Shown: in pieces, positions 18,868-27,643 of the stretch | Layout: each line of letters starts with the position of its first letter | Numbering within the stretch: position 1 is the stretch's first letter | From: Halioglobus japonicus | GTDB lineage: Bacteria > Pseudomonadota > Gammaproteobacteria > Pseudomonadales > Halieaceae | DNA: 64,000 nucleotides | Assembly (NCBI RefSeq): GCF_001983995.1 | Contig: NZ_CP019450.1 | Coordinates: forward strand, 1,488,001-1,552,000 | Reading direction: 5' to 3' | Position numbers and translations under genes: made by a program | Notes under the pieces: model-generated | What the model was told of the DNA's origin: nothing | The model's input: only the letters and a program-made list of their open reading frames with translations | Databases searched by the model: none

Positions 18868-19731
18868 ATGAGAAAAATAACAGGCGCACTCGCGCTGTGT
18901 TTGGGTATGTTCTGGCATATGACTACCGCGGCCCAGGCTCCGATGAATCCTAAAGTAGGCGTGCAACTCTGGTCGGTGCGCGATGCGCTGCAGGCGGATT
19001 TTGCCGGGACATTGGCCGCCCTGGCGGACATGGGGTTTGACGGGGTTGAGTTCTACGGAAATGAATTTGGCCCCTATGGAAGCAAGCCGCTTGCACTAAA
19101 AGCGTATTTGGAAAGTATTGGCCTGGTATCTGCCGGGGCACATGTGTCAGCAGAAGCGCTGGAGCCCGATCAGTTGGCCCAGACACTGGCGTTCCATCAA
19201 CAACTGGGTTCGCCGGCACTGGTGGTGGGCATGGATAAGCGGGCCTGGAATAAGAAGGGGGTTTACGAACTCAGCCGATTACTCAATGCAGCAGCGCAGG
19301 GCAGTCGTGACAGTGGTATTCAAATTGGCTATCACAACCACGACAAGGAGTTTCGCAGCTTTAAAGACAGTACGTTCTGGGATGTGCTGGCGGAAAATAC
19401 CCTCGATGAAGTTGTGCTGCAGCTCGATGTGGGTTGGGCCACCTATGCTGATGTTGATGCCGTCGCCTATGTGCAGAAGTATCCTGGCCGCACCTTCAGC
19501 ACACACTACAAGGTGCACAAACCGCCGTTTAGCCTGAATAAACGACCCTTCGTGGGGGAGGGCGATACAGATTGGCCAGCGCTGCTCGACGCCAACCTCA
19601 CGGACGGCGGCACGGCCTGGTTGCTGGTGGAACAAGAGGCCTATCCCGATGACATGACGCCGCTGGAAACGGTGGCAACGTCATTGCAGGGCCTGCAGGC
19701 GCTTCTGGCGGCACACGAGAATACAGAATAA
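18868..19731 (+). CDS. secreted sugar phosphate isomerase/epimerase-like TIM-barrel protein
   Basis: 287-residue protein with a signal peptide (about 1-22, ending TTAAQA) and a xylose isomerase-like/AP endonuclease 2 barrel. Typical pieces are VGVQLWSVRDAL, GFDGVEFYG, IGYHNHDKEF and the LQLDVGWATYAD strand, which supply metal-ligand Glu, His and Asp. The gene is divergent from the GMC pair with a 109-bp shared region, and secreted members of this family are often found with such oxidoreductases. A role in sugar or cyclitol metabolism outside the cytoplasm is inferred. Confidence 0.83.
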   Translation: MRKITGALALCLGMFWHMTTAAQAPMNPKVGVQLWSVRDALQADFAGTLAALADMGFDGVEFYGNEFGPYGSKPLALKAYLESIGLVSAGAHVSAEALEPDQLAQTLAFHQQLGSPALVVGMDKRAWNKKGVYELSRLLNAAAQGSRDSGIQIGYHNHDKEFRSFKDSTFWDVLAENTLDEVVLQLDVGWATYADVDAVAYVQKYPGRTFSTHYKVHKPPFSLNKRPFVGEGDTDWPALLDANLTDGGTAWLLVEQEAYPDDMTPLETVATSLQGLQALLAAHENTE

Positions 19732-19752
19732 TAACGTAAGGGGAGTGATGCG

Positions 19753-20577
19753 ATGCAAGGCAAAAGAGTACTCATAACAGGTGGCAACAGCGGCATCGGT
19801 CTGGTCGCTGCGTGTGAGCTGGCCGCAGCGGGCGCCGAGGTGATATTGGCCTGCAGGGACAGTGATAAAACTCGACAGGCGTTGGAAGTAATCGGTGCCG
19901 GCGCAGAAATCGCGCCGGTGAATCTGGCGGTAGACCTCGCCAGTCTCGCCAGTGTGCGCGAACTCGCGGCGACATTTCTGGCTCGCTACGATCGCCTGGA
20001 TGTGCTGATTAATAATGCGGGAATCATGCCCGCGGAGCAGGAAATTACTGAAGATGGTTTTGAAATGCAGATGGCGGTGAACCATCTTAGCCATTTTCTG
20101 CTGACACACCTGTTATTGGATTGTCTCAAAGTCAGTGCACCGGCGCGCATTGTGAATGTGTCTTCGATGATGCACAAGAAGGGTGAGATGGATCTGGCGA
20201 CTTTTACCGGATTCCACAAGTACAAGATGCAGGCCGCGTACAGCCAGTCGAAATTGGCTAATATGATGTTCACGGTTGAACTGGCAGAGCGGTTGAATGG
20301 CTCGGGAGTGACTGTTAACGCGTTGCACCCGGGTGCGGTGGCCACGGACATCGTGCGCAGCTTCCCCTGGCTGGTGCGTAAGATCGTGGGGCTGTTGTTT
20401 ATCTCGCCAGAGAAAGGAGCTAAAACCACCATGATGCTGGCTAGTGATCCGGAACTGGAAGGCGTCAGTGGCAAGTACTATGACCAGTGCAAGCTCGCCG
20501 GTTACTCGCCCGTCGCCGACGACAACCTGCAGCGTGACGCATTCTGGGCGGCATCCACCAAGGCAGTCGGTCTCTGA
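19753..20577 (+). CDS. short-chain dehydrogenase/reductase
   Basis: 274-residue classical-type SDR: nucleotide motif TGGNSGIG at about 9-16, NNAG at about 90, and catalytic Tyr163 and Lys167 in YSQSK. The sequence resembles the retinol dehydrogenase/WW-domain-oxidoreductase-like branch (LANMMFTVELAERL, HPGAVATDI). The ribosome site is AAGGGGAG. It starts 21 bp after the isomerase-like gene, probably in the same transcript. The substrate is unknown. Confidence 0.88.
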   Translation: MQGKRVLITGGNSGIGLVAACELAAAGAEVILACRDSDKTRQALEVIGAGAEIAPVNLAVDLASLASVRELAATFLARYDRLDVLINNAGIMPAEQEITEDGFEMQMAVNHLSHFLLTHLLLDCLKVSAPARIVNVSSMMHKKGEMDLATFTGFHKYKMQAAYSQSKLANMMFTVELAERLNGSGVTVNALHPGAVATDIVRSFPWLVRKIVGLLFISPEKGAKTTMMLASDPELEGVSGKYYDQCKLAGYSPVADDNLQRDAFWAASTKAVGL

Positions 20578-20579
20578 TA

Positions 20580-20596
20580 AAGGGGTCTGACCCCTT
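20580..20596. repeat. 17-bp palindrome after the SDR gene
   Basis: AAGGGGTC and GACCCCTT flank a single T, directly after the SDR stop. Short GGGGTC/GACCCC palindromes of this type occur as dispersed extragenic elements in many genomes (general knowledge, not checked here). Apart from this, the stretch 20597-20841 upstream of the lipoprotein gene is gene-free and I recognise nothing in it. Confidence 0.5.
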
Positions 20597-20841
20597 AGGA
20601 CTGGTGCGATATAGTAAGCCGTGATCCAGAGCGCGTCTTGCTTACAAAGCATCCCCGGTCCGCTATAGTAATGCCCTTTCGGCGTCGCGATTGACAATCT
20701 CTACGCAAGCAGAGTTTCGGCAAAACAACCTACGCCAAGCGCGACTCCCCTCCCCGGAGACAAGTGGTAGGGGCGTTAGCCCGATCTAGGAAACTTAAAA
20801 CGGAAAGGGAAACCAAAACCGTACGGAGTTAGCAGTAAAAA

Positions 20842-22920
20842 ATGTATTCAAGGATGATAGTTTTAGGTCTTAGCCTGTCTGTTTTTACGGGATGCAAGAT
20901 CAATATGGAGGCGCCGGAAGGCGGCGGAGTTACAACTGCATCAGGAGACTACTACTGCGAAGCTGGCAAAACCTGCGAGGTCGACATTCCTGACGGAGAG
21001 GCTTGGGCGGGCACCTTTATTGCCCAGCCGCAACCTGGTTACGTCTTCGATAGCTGGCAATCAGGAGGAGCTTGTGGCGGACAATCTGAGCCGTGCTCCA
21101 TCAGTTTGCTCGGTGAACATACAGCGTATGACATCGAGGCCCGCCTTATTCCGATGTTCAGAAAAGCCTCGGGTGGCAAACATGCGGTCACACTGAATCC
21201 GCTGCCAACAAGTGTTTTGATTGACGATGGGCTCTTCGATATCAGAGAGATTGACCATATCGCCGTCGAGGATAACTACTCCACAATCAAGTATTTTGGT
21301 CTGGGCGACACTGACGCCGATGGCAATCCAGAGGTTTTTGTCAGCGGCTGGACAGACGGCGGCTCATACATAGACACCAACGGAGAAGAGCGTCCCGCCA
21401 ATGCCAGGCTGCAGGTTTTTGAAGCGGGTCCCGATGCAACAGAATTGCTGGATGCAAACGAACTACTGGGCCGATCCACCACTGACGGAACCGCGTTCAT
21501 AAGGGTTCACGATTTCGATCGCAATGGGCACGACGACCTGCTGATTATCGGCCACAATGAATCGCCATTCGTTCCGACCGAGAATATATTATTCCTGAAT
21601 GACGGTAACCGGCTTACACCACGTTCTATCGAGCCTGCCATGGCTATGCACGAGGGAAACCTCGCTGACATCAATGGCGATGGCTATACCGACATCATCG
21701 GATCAGCCTATATGTCTAGCTACGACTGGTCCGACGATCCGGCTGCGCCCTTTTCTTATGGCGATGCGGTCATGATCCTGATCAATGATCAGAATGGAGG
21801 CTTCAAAGCGTGGCCACTCAGATTCAACGTCTCAATCGAGGGCAGCGCAGACTTCCAAGAAATCGGTGGACAATGGATACACACGGGTTCGGCCGTAGCC
21901 GCGGCTAACCTCGATGACGACCCGGAGGCAGAACTGGTCATTGTCGATGCATACGACGGAAGCAATGGTGATGTCTCTACAAGCAGCTACGGTAGCAGCT
22001 CAATCATCATAGACAATATTCGTTTTGATAGCAGCCGCGCTTACGGAGACATCAAGCCACTTCCGATACCGTATTTTCACAAGCAAGACAGGTTTAAGGA
22101 CAGTCAATCAAAGTTTCTGTCCTCTGAATTTGGCACCGGGCGCGCGCACGATATACAGGTCGATCTGTTCGATATGGACAACGATGGCGATCAGGACATA
22201 CTCGTTAGCTCGATGCTTTGGAACGATGACTACAAGGAATCTGCCGGCGTACTTCAGTTCCTGCAAAACAAGGGAAATGGCAGGTTTAGCGATATCACCG
22301 ATAAAGCGCTTTACAACTACAACCTCGGCAACCAGGGCGGGCACGACAACCTGCTTATGGACGTGAATGGCGATGGTTTCATTGACATTCTGGCGGTTGA
22401 CGCATCAACGAGGGTAGCCGAGCCGCACGAGTGGACAGGCTGGATCGGTGAGATCTACCGCGTCCCAGATCAAGCCTGGGCAAATGAGGTGCTTATAAAC
22501 ACCGGCAACGGAAAGTTTGTATCGACCCTCTGGGAGGGCTTCGCCGAACTGGACCAGCGCACGGAGTCAATCCTGAAATCCTATGGGCCAACCTATGAAC
22601 CCTACTTTCTGGGCGGCCAAAAATACTTCCCCTATTTGCTGGCTGACGGCCGACTCGGCTTCATCACTTATGGGGTGGCCAATGAACGCGAGTTTTATTT
22701 CGATGTCAGGGCGAACAGTCGGCTACATACCGGGCCAAATGCCACTGACCCATCGCGGCACGGCGCGGCGGGCTATAACGAGTACTACTATCTCACAGAG
22801 AATCCCGATGTCGTAGCTCTGGTGAAGAAGGGCGAATTCGAGAATGGCCTTGAGCACTACCTTGAAATCGGCAAAGCTGAGGGCCGTCGAGCGTTCGCTG
22901 AGGGCGCTGTAGTTCGATAA
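20842..22920 (+). CDS. large lipoprotein with FG-GAP/VCBS-type repeats
   Basis: 692-residue surface or periplasmic lipoprotein. The signal has a lipobox VFTGC (Cys18 if ATG 20842 is used). Residues 25-110 form a Cys-containing module like the divergent InlB B-repeat (CEAGKTC, GYVFDSW, CGG), also present in the lipoprotein at 24017. Five Asp-rich calcium-binding loops follow (DTDADGNPE, DFDRNGHDD, DINGDGYTD, DMDNDGDQD, DVNGDGFID), as in FG-GAP/VCBS beta-propellers. The C-terminus has the YLTENPDVVALVKKGEFENG motif of extracellular proteins. Its base composition is more AT-rich than its neighbours', a hint of separate origin. Binding partner unknown. Confidence 0.8.
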   Translation: MYSRMIVLGLSLSVFTGCKINMEAPEGGGVTTASGDYYCEAGKTCEVDIPDGEAWAGTFIAQPQPGYVFDSWQSGGACGGQSEPCSISLLGEHTAYDIEARLIPMFRKASGGKHAVTLNPLPTSVLIDDGLFDIREIDHIAVEDNYSTIKYFGLGDTDADGNPEVFVSGWTDGGSYIDTNGEERPANARLQVFEAGPDATELLDANELLGRSTTDGTAFIRVHDFDRNGHDDLLIIGHNESPFVPTENILFLNDGNRLTPRSIEPAMAMHEGNLADINGDGYTDIIGSAYMSSYDWSDDPAAPFSYGDAVMILINDQNGGFKAWPLRFNVSIEGSADFQEIGGQWIHTGSAVAAANLDDDPEAELVIVDAYDGSNGDVSTSSYGSSSIIIDNIRFDSSRAYGDIKPLPIPYFHKQDRFKDSQSKFLSSEFGTGRAHDIQVDLFDMDNDGDQDILVSSMLWNDDYKESAGVLQFLQNKGNGRFSDITDKALYNYNLGNQGGHDNLLMDVNGDGFIDILAVDASTRVAEPHEWTGWIGEIYRVPDQAWANEVLINTGNGKFVSTLWEGFAELDQRTESILKSYGPTYEPYFLGGQKYFPYLLADGRLGFITYGVANEREFYFDVRANSRLHTGPNATDPSRHGAAGYNEYYYLTENPDVVALVKKGEFENGLEHYLEIGKAEGRRAFAEGAVVR

Positions 22921-23285
22921 ACAAAAGTCCCACAAACACCGGTTCGGTAAACACACCACAGCGCCAATCTTGTGCCAAGGGTCCTCCAATAGGAGGGCCG
23001 CGTGTTATAAGAAAAAGGCTCCGTTGAAGGGAAATAGCCCTCGGCAATTTCCCATAACAGCTTGCGCTCCTCCATCTCTTCCCAGAATTGAAGATGTCGA
23101 ATTTCTCGCAAGAAATAGTTAATAGAGTTGGTAGCAAGGCCATGCCTCAAGTTTTCAGTGGTATAAAGGGTCGGGAAGAAATCGAGGGCATGGTCGTCCA
23201 GGCGAATGACCAGAAACCGCTCAACCTCGTCGACTATGAGGGTATCTATCTGGCGAATGTGCCGACCGTTTTGGTAAACATAAAA
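22857..23285 (-). pseudogene. possible gene remnant, unrecognised
   Basis: Open frame of 143 codons on the minus strand without a plausible start: it opens right after a TAA at 23286 and its only candidate start is TTG 23150. The translation looks protein-like up to about 22985 (VDEVERFLVIRLDD, NYFLREIRHLQFWEEMEERK) and then degrades into the end of the convergent lipoprotein gene. It could be a decayed 3' fragment. I do not recognise the family. Otherwise 22921-23411 holds only a GGTCCTCC/GGAGGGCC hairpin at 22980-22999. Confidence 0.25.
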
Positions 23286-23411
23286 TTACGCTTAACGGAC
23301 GACACTCCACAAAACCGAAGTGGTTTACAGTTTTTCGCTCAAATCTTAATAAAAGTCGTTTTCTAGCAGGGACTTATGCGATTTGGTGTACAGAAGGTAG
23401 AAACCACCTCG

Positions 23412-23768
23412 TCAAAACGGGATGTCGTCGTCAAAGCTGCCGCCCTGGGATGCAGGGGGCGCGGTATCCGGGTAGTCGTTGGTGATGGGGGCGCTGTCGC
23501 TTGCCGCGGCAGAAATTTTCCAGCCCTGCAGGTTGTTGAAATAACGGCCGTTGTATTCGCGGCCACGAATATCGAAAGTGACTGTCACTTCCTGACCGGG
23601 CTGCAGACTTTCCAGTAGCGCCACCTTGTCCTGCACAAACTCGAGGTTGATATCCTGGGGGTATCGGCCGTCGTCGACGGTCACCACCATCTCCTGCTTG
23701 CGGAAGCCGCTGTCGAAGGTCTTGAGATCCTGGATGAGTTTGATTTTGCCGGTAAGTTCGTAAGACAC
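23412..23768 (-). CDS. DUF3127 protein with SSB-like acidic tail
   Basis: 118-residue OB-fold-like DUF3127 protein (residues 1-85: MSYELTGKIKLI, FRKQEMVVTVDDG, YPQDINLEFVQDK). A flexible Pro/Ala-rich linker and the terminal DDDIPF follow. That tail is the same as the tip of bacterial SSB proteins, which docks repair and replication enzymes. A single-stranded-DNA-related role is therefore likely, but not proven for the family. It stands alone between convergent and divergent genes. Confidence 0.83.
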   Translation of the reverse strand: MSYELTGKIKLIQDLKTFDSGFRKQEMVVTVDDGRYPQDINLEFVQDKVALLESLQPGQEVTVTFDIRGREYNGRYFNNLQGWKISAAASDSAPITNDYPDTAPPASQGGSFDDDIPF

Positions 23769-24016
23769 CCTGATAAATCCGCGTTATTTATGCCAGTACG
23801 TATCATAGCGTTTTTCTGCAGTGCGTTGGCGTTTTTCTCGTGTTCGGTTAGCGCTGCCAGTTGAGTAATTGCTGATTTTATGATCAGGCGTCGACTTTAA
23901 TGGTAACTGGTGATTTTTACTCTGGCCTATGGGCACGGCCGCAGTTAGCATGGCTGTAAAGCGGCATCCAGAGTGGATGATGTCGCTGTGAAACGTAAGG
24001 CACTAGGGCATCGGGC

Positions 24017-24748
24017 ATGAAGACCAGTAGTATGGTCAGGTTGGTATTTGGAGTAGTTGCAGCATTGTTTCTGGCCGGCTGCAAGATCGAAATCTATGTG
24101 CCTGATGGTGGCGCTGTGGTCACGACATCCGGTGATGTCCGCTGCGAAGCGGGCCAAATCTGTCGGCTGGACGTCAACGACTTGTTCTTCGACCAGGTAT
24201 TTACTGCGTTGCCCGCCGAGGGCTTTACTTTTGTGGGCTGGCGAACTCGTGACCGCGGCCTTTGCGGTGGCAGTGTGGAAGCCTGCCATCTCACCACCGC
24301 GGGTATGGAAGGCAATGCGAGCCTGATGGCAGTGCTGGAGTCAGATGAGGTGTTCTATCTGGAGCCAGTCTTTGAGGCCACGGCGCCGTTTCTGCTGCTC
24401 TATGGGGGTGACGAACAACAGTTTTATCTGGGATGTCTCAATTGTCCGGGAACCTTTCTTGATTCAGTGTGCAATGCGAACGGCAACCATGGTGCTGCTT
24501 TAGCCCATTACAGTATCTGGAACGCTGCCGGTGATTTCGGGTCCCTAGTCACCAATTACAGTCCATGGAATATTTTCGCCACCGCCGCTCCGGTCATTCG
24601 CGACACCGACGGACAATTCTACGGTTACCTCACCGCCAACGTCGCCCAGCCAGGCAGAACCACGTTGCCACTGTTGGTGCAGCTCACTAACTACGCTGCC
24701 GATCCGCAGTACTCGTTGCCTGCGGTGAGGGATTGGTTCTGTAACTAG
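24017..24748 (+). CDS. lipoprotein with Cys-rich InlB-B-repeat-like module
   Basis: 243-residue lipoprotein with lipobox FLAGC near residue 22. Residues 25-110 repeat the module of the large lipoprotein at 20842 in the same order: CKIEIYVPDGG, TTSGDVRCEAGQIC, FTFVGW, CGGSVEAC. The remainder (120-243) is unrelated and unrecognised, with two further cysteine pairs (LGCLNCPG, DSVCN) and a terminal WFCN. Export and lipid anchoring are inferred from the signal. Function unknown. Confidence 0.68.
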   Translation: MKTSSMVRLVFGVVAALFLAGCKIEIYVPDGGAVVTTSGDVRCEAGQICRLDVNDLFFDQVFTALPAEGFTFVGWRTRDRGLCGGSVEACHLTTAGMEGNASLMAVLESDEVFYLEPVFEATAPFLLLYGGDEQQFYLGCLNCPGTFLDSVCNANGNHGAALAHYSIWNAAGDFGSLVTNYSPWNIFATAAPVIRDTDGQFYGYLTANVAQPGRTTLPLLVQLTNYAADPQYSLPAVRDWFCN

Positions 24749-24772
24749 CGTACCGAGGCGCCCGTCGCGGAG

Positions 24773-25120
24773 TCAGCCTCGATCGTCAGGCTCGGTGGCG
24801 TTGTGCACGGCCTCGCCGACAATCACATGAATGAGATCGATGATCTTGGCGACGGTTTCCTTGAGCTCAGGATGATCGTAGACCAGGTCGTTAAAGCGAT
24901 GTGCCCGTGTGACCATGCGGCTCATCAGCACCAGTTCACCCTCCGTGAGCACCTTGCCCTGGTCCATTTCATCCTTGACCTTGAGCAGGAAGGGTAAGCG
25001 ATAGCGAACAAAGCGCTCAATAACAACCTGCTCGACGCCATCGTGGTCCAGTTCTTCGTCGCGATGTAACTCGGGAAACTTATATTCTTCTTCAGCGCTG
25101 TCTTCGTCGTCTTCTGCCAC
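24773..25120 (-). CDS. conserved-looking hypothetical protein
   Basis: 115-residue soluble protein with a very acidic N-terminus (AEDDEDSAEEEY) followed by a helical, charged domain (VEQVVIERFVRYRLPFLLKVKDEMDQGKV in pieces). There is no signal or membrane span. I do not recognise a family. Coding bias and the tidy fit between the lipoprotein and the ATP-grasp gene support it as real. Function unknown. Confidence 0.6.
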   Translation of the reverse strand: MAEDDEDSAEEEYKFPELHRDEELDHDGVEQVVIERFVRYRLPFLLKVKDEMDQGKVLTEGELVLMSRMVTRAHRFNDLVYDHPELKETVAKIIDLIHVIVGEAVHNATEPDDRG

Positions 25121-25336
25121 GGTTTATCGCCCTGTGCAATGGGATGCCTGCATCAACCACAGATCAGACAGCGGCCGCTTGCATGGCTGTTGTGCCCCGT
25201 ATGGCGCGCCTTGGCGGTGATAGCGCAGAGCTGGAAAATTGATCAATTTTTGGCTAAAGTGCGCCACCTTGGGCCTCCCTGCGTATACCTGCGTAACCAC
25301 AGGCCCGCTTCTCCCCTGAACTGAGACAAAACTGGT

Positions 25337-26341
25337 ATGAATTCGGCACTTCCAGCGCAACCGCTGCGCGCGGCTATGAACGCCTCTACTCCGAAAGTAT
25401 ATGTGCTGCACGAGCACGACGAATGGACCTCGCACCTGCAGGTCAGGCTCGAGGAATTGGGTGTGCCCTATGAAATGTGGCACCTCGATCAGGGGCTTCT
25501 GGATCTGTCAAAAGCGCCACCTGAGGGCGTGTTTTACAGTCGAATCAGTGCGTCTTCGCATACGCGCGATCACCGCTACGCGCCGGAATTCACCGAAAGT
25601 GTATTGGCGTGGCTTGAGCGCCATGGCCGGGTAGTGATTAACGGCAGCCGCGCTCTGCGCCTGGAAGTGAGCAAGGTTAACCAGTACATGGCGTTGAATG
25701 AGGCGGGCATTGCCACGCCGAGAACACTGGCCGCCGTTGGCAGGGATAACGTGGTTGAAGCGGCCCGACAACTGGGTATGGATAGCTTTATCACCAAGCA
25801 CAATCGCGCTGGCAAGGGGCAGGGGGTACAACTGTTTCACTCCATCGAGGCCCTGGAAGATTATCTCTATAGTCCCGCGTACGATGCCCCGGTGGACGGT
25901 ACCACGCTAATCCAGCAGTACATCAAGGCCCCCACTCCGCACATTATTCGCCACGAATTTATCGGCGGGAAATTTTTCTACGCAGTGAAAATTGATACCT
26001 CAGAGGGGTTTGAACTCTGCCCGGCGGACGCCTGCAGCATCGACACCATGTTTTGTCCGGTGGAGGGGCAGCCCGAGGAGCCCAAAGCCAAGTTTGAAAT
26101 TCTCACTGACTACCACCCTGAATTTATCGACCAATACGAAGCGTTCCTGCAGGCCAACAATATTCAGGTGGCAGGGATTGAAGCGATTGAGGATGACGCT
26201 GGTCAGATCTACGCCTACGACGTAAACACCAATACCAACTACAACTCCGATGCGGAGGCTGTGGCCGAGCGCTACGCCATGTTGCAACTCGCGCAATACC
26301 TGGCTGCGGAGCTGGAGGCGTTGGCGCCCGTTAAGGCCTGA
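25337..26341 (+). CDS. RimK-like ATP-grasp ligase
   Basis: 334-residue ATP-grasp enzyme resembling alpha-L-glutamate ligases. Visible are an N-terminal pre-ATP-grasp region (KVYVLHEHDEWTS), the ATP-binding Lys in FITKHNRAGKGQGV (about 155-168), ATP-grasp strands LIQQYIKAP and the C-terminal metal-ligand stretch AYDVNTNTNYN. Such enzymes join a carboxylate to an amine with ATP. The substrates here are unknown. The start may be ATG 25337 or ATG 25376 (MNASTPKVYVL); neither has a clear ribosome site. Its end overlaps the frame of the next gene on the opposite strand. Confidence 0.78.
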   Translation: MNSALPAQPLRAAMNASTPKVYVLHEHDEWTSHLQVRLEELGVPYEMWHLDQGLLDLSKAPPEGVFYSRISASSHTRDHRYAPEFTESVLAWLERHGRVVINGSRALRLEVSKVNQYMALNEAGIATPRTLAAVGRDNVVEAARQLGMDSFITKHNRAGKGQGVQLFHSIEALEDYLYSPAYDAPVDGTTLIQQYIKAPTPHIIRHEFIGGKFFYAVKIDTSEGFELCPADACSIDTMFCPVEGQPEEPKAKFEILTDYHPEFIDQYEAFLQANNIQVAGIEAIEDDAGQIYAYDVNTNTNYNSDAEAVAERYAMLQLAQYLAAELEALAPVKA

Positions 26342-26892
26342 GCCTTATCGGCCCAGTGCCAAACGGGTGTGACGCGATTATAGAATCCGTCCGCCCAGCG
26401 AGATGCTGGTATGGATACCGCTGCCACAGCCGCGGCCTCCCCAGGAGCTATAGCCGCTGGAGATACCGACGCTGCCGTGGCGATGTCGCCGCGATCACCG
26501 AGTGAAGTCGGGGGTGTATAAACCGTACCGCCGCTGTCGGCCACAGCATCAGTCGCCGCGGCAATATCGTAAACCGATAGCAGCGAAACCCACTGGGAGA
26601 TGTCAGCGGAGGTGGCCAGCTGTGTCTGGTCTATCATGCCGCCGATGGGACGGCCCTGGTTGTAAATCATTCGATAATTGAGGTTGGCGTCGGGCAAGGA
26701 GCGAAATTCCCAGCCCAGTAAAGTCGCGTAAAAACGTTCTGTCTCTGCCGGCGTGTCGGTCAGTAGTTCATGCCACACGATTTTTCCCGCGAGTCGATCA
26801 CTGCCGCTACTAATAGCGGGTACATTGACATCGCTCACGCTGCAGGCTGCCACGGTTAGCAAGGCTGTTAGCGCGCATAGTAATCCGTTCAT
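26272..26892 (-). CDS. VOC-family lipoprotein, C-terminus disrupted
   Basis: The N-terminus has a lipobox-like VAAC at about 17, followed by a glyoxalase/VOC domain (KIVWHELLTDTPAETERFYATLLGWEF, GMIDQTQ, GDRGDIA). After GDIA (about residue 133) the expected second half of the domain is missing. The frame turns into low-complexity Ala-rich sequence that overlaps the ATP-grasp gene by 70 bp. In the next frame a Gly/Ser-rich tail (GSVGISSGYSSWGG) ends at 26378 without that overlap, so one missing C near 26480 could be the cause. It is either a frameshifted gene or a fusion of two remnants. Confidence 0.6.
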   Translation of the reverse strand: MNGLLCALTALLTVAACSVSDVNVPAISSGSDRLAGKIVWHELLTDTPAETERFYATLLGWEFRSLPDANLNYRMIYNQGRPIGGMIDQTQLATSADISQWVSLLSVYDIAAATDAVADSGGTVYTPPTSLGDRGDIATAASVSPAAIAPGEAAAVAAVSIPASRWADGFYNRVTPVWHWADKAQALTGANASSSAARYCASCNMA

Positions 26893-27052
26893 TGATGCTG
26901 TTCCCCCCGGATTGTTGTGTGACCCTCACTATAGGATAGGAAGTGATGGCTCGCGAAATGGGCGGTGGGCTGACGGTTGCATTTTTGATTCGCGGGCTCG
27001 GGGAATTCGTCTATGCTTGAGTGACACTTACCGGTGCAACGGGGAGGAAGTG

Positions 27053-27468
27053 ATGGATATTGTGCAAATGGGTGCCCAGTTATTGTCACAAAAACTGGGA
27101 CTGCAAATTAATGAGGCGACCATTCGGAGTGCGCTAAGCACGCTGTTGGGCGATGGTCAGGGCAATGTTGACCTTGCAGGCCTCGCCAGCAAGATGGCGA
27201 GCAGTGGTGAACTGGGCAACATCGTGAACTCTTGGTTGGGTGACGGTGCAAATTCCCCATCAGCGCAGAGAGCTTGACTGGGTTAATGGGCGAGGGCCCG
27301 ATGGCCGATTTCGCCGGCAGTATCGGTACCGACACCGGCACTGCTGCAAACGGGCTGGCGGAGGTATTGCCTCAGCTGATGGATCAGTCGAGCAGCGGTG
27401 GGGCTCTACTGGAATCTGTTGGCGGCCTGGGTGGGCTGATGGGCGCGGCCAAGTCCTTGCTCAGCTAA
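27053..27468 (+). pseudogene. YidB-like (DUF937) protein, frameshifted
   Basis: GGGGAGGAAG ribosome site, then MDIVQMGAQLLSQKL to NSWLGDGANS (27053-27277). The family sequence continues in another frame as SLTGLMGEGPMADFAG to AAKSLLS (to 27468). Adding one C to the four-C run near 27257 gives NSPISAESLTGLMG, which matches the DUF937/YidB pattern of about 138 residues. The function of the family is unknown. The break is again at a C run, as in two other genes of the window. Confidence 0.72.
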
Positions 27469-27605
27469 TTGGCCGTGAGGTTCAGACCGGCCATCTCCGC
27501 AGGTGATGTTGCCGCGTCCTCATTCCGGGGGAGTTTTCACAGCCGCGCATTGAATCGCAAAATTTGTGCTTTATCTATGCACATGTAGCCGCTATGCTTG
27601 ATTGT

Positions 27606-27626
27606 AAATGAATATTATTCGCAATT
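27606..27626. promoter_or_regulatory. candidate Fur box
   Basis: AAATGAATATTATTCGCAATT closely resembles the gammaproteobacterial Fur site pattern AATGAGAATTATTCGCATT. It lies just upstream of the GGAGG ribosome site of the gene at 27644, where a bound repressor would block transcription. Assigned by eye, not by scoring. Confidence 0.45.
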
Positions 27627-27643
27627 AAGTATTGGAGGTGTGA

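Noticed and set aside
18759..19031. N-terminal extension of the GMC oxidoreductase
   Set aside because: The FAD-binding motif begins within ten residues of the start at 18758. The extension runs through the divergent promoter region and the next gene.
20597..20841. Riboswitch (c-di-GMP type) in the leader of the large lipoprotein
   Set aside because: Some purine-rich stretches looked suggestive, but the conserved core of the c-di-GMP aptamers is not there.
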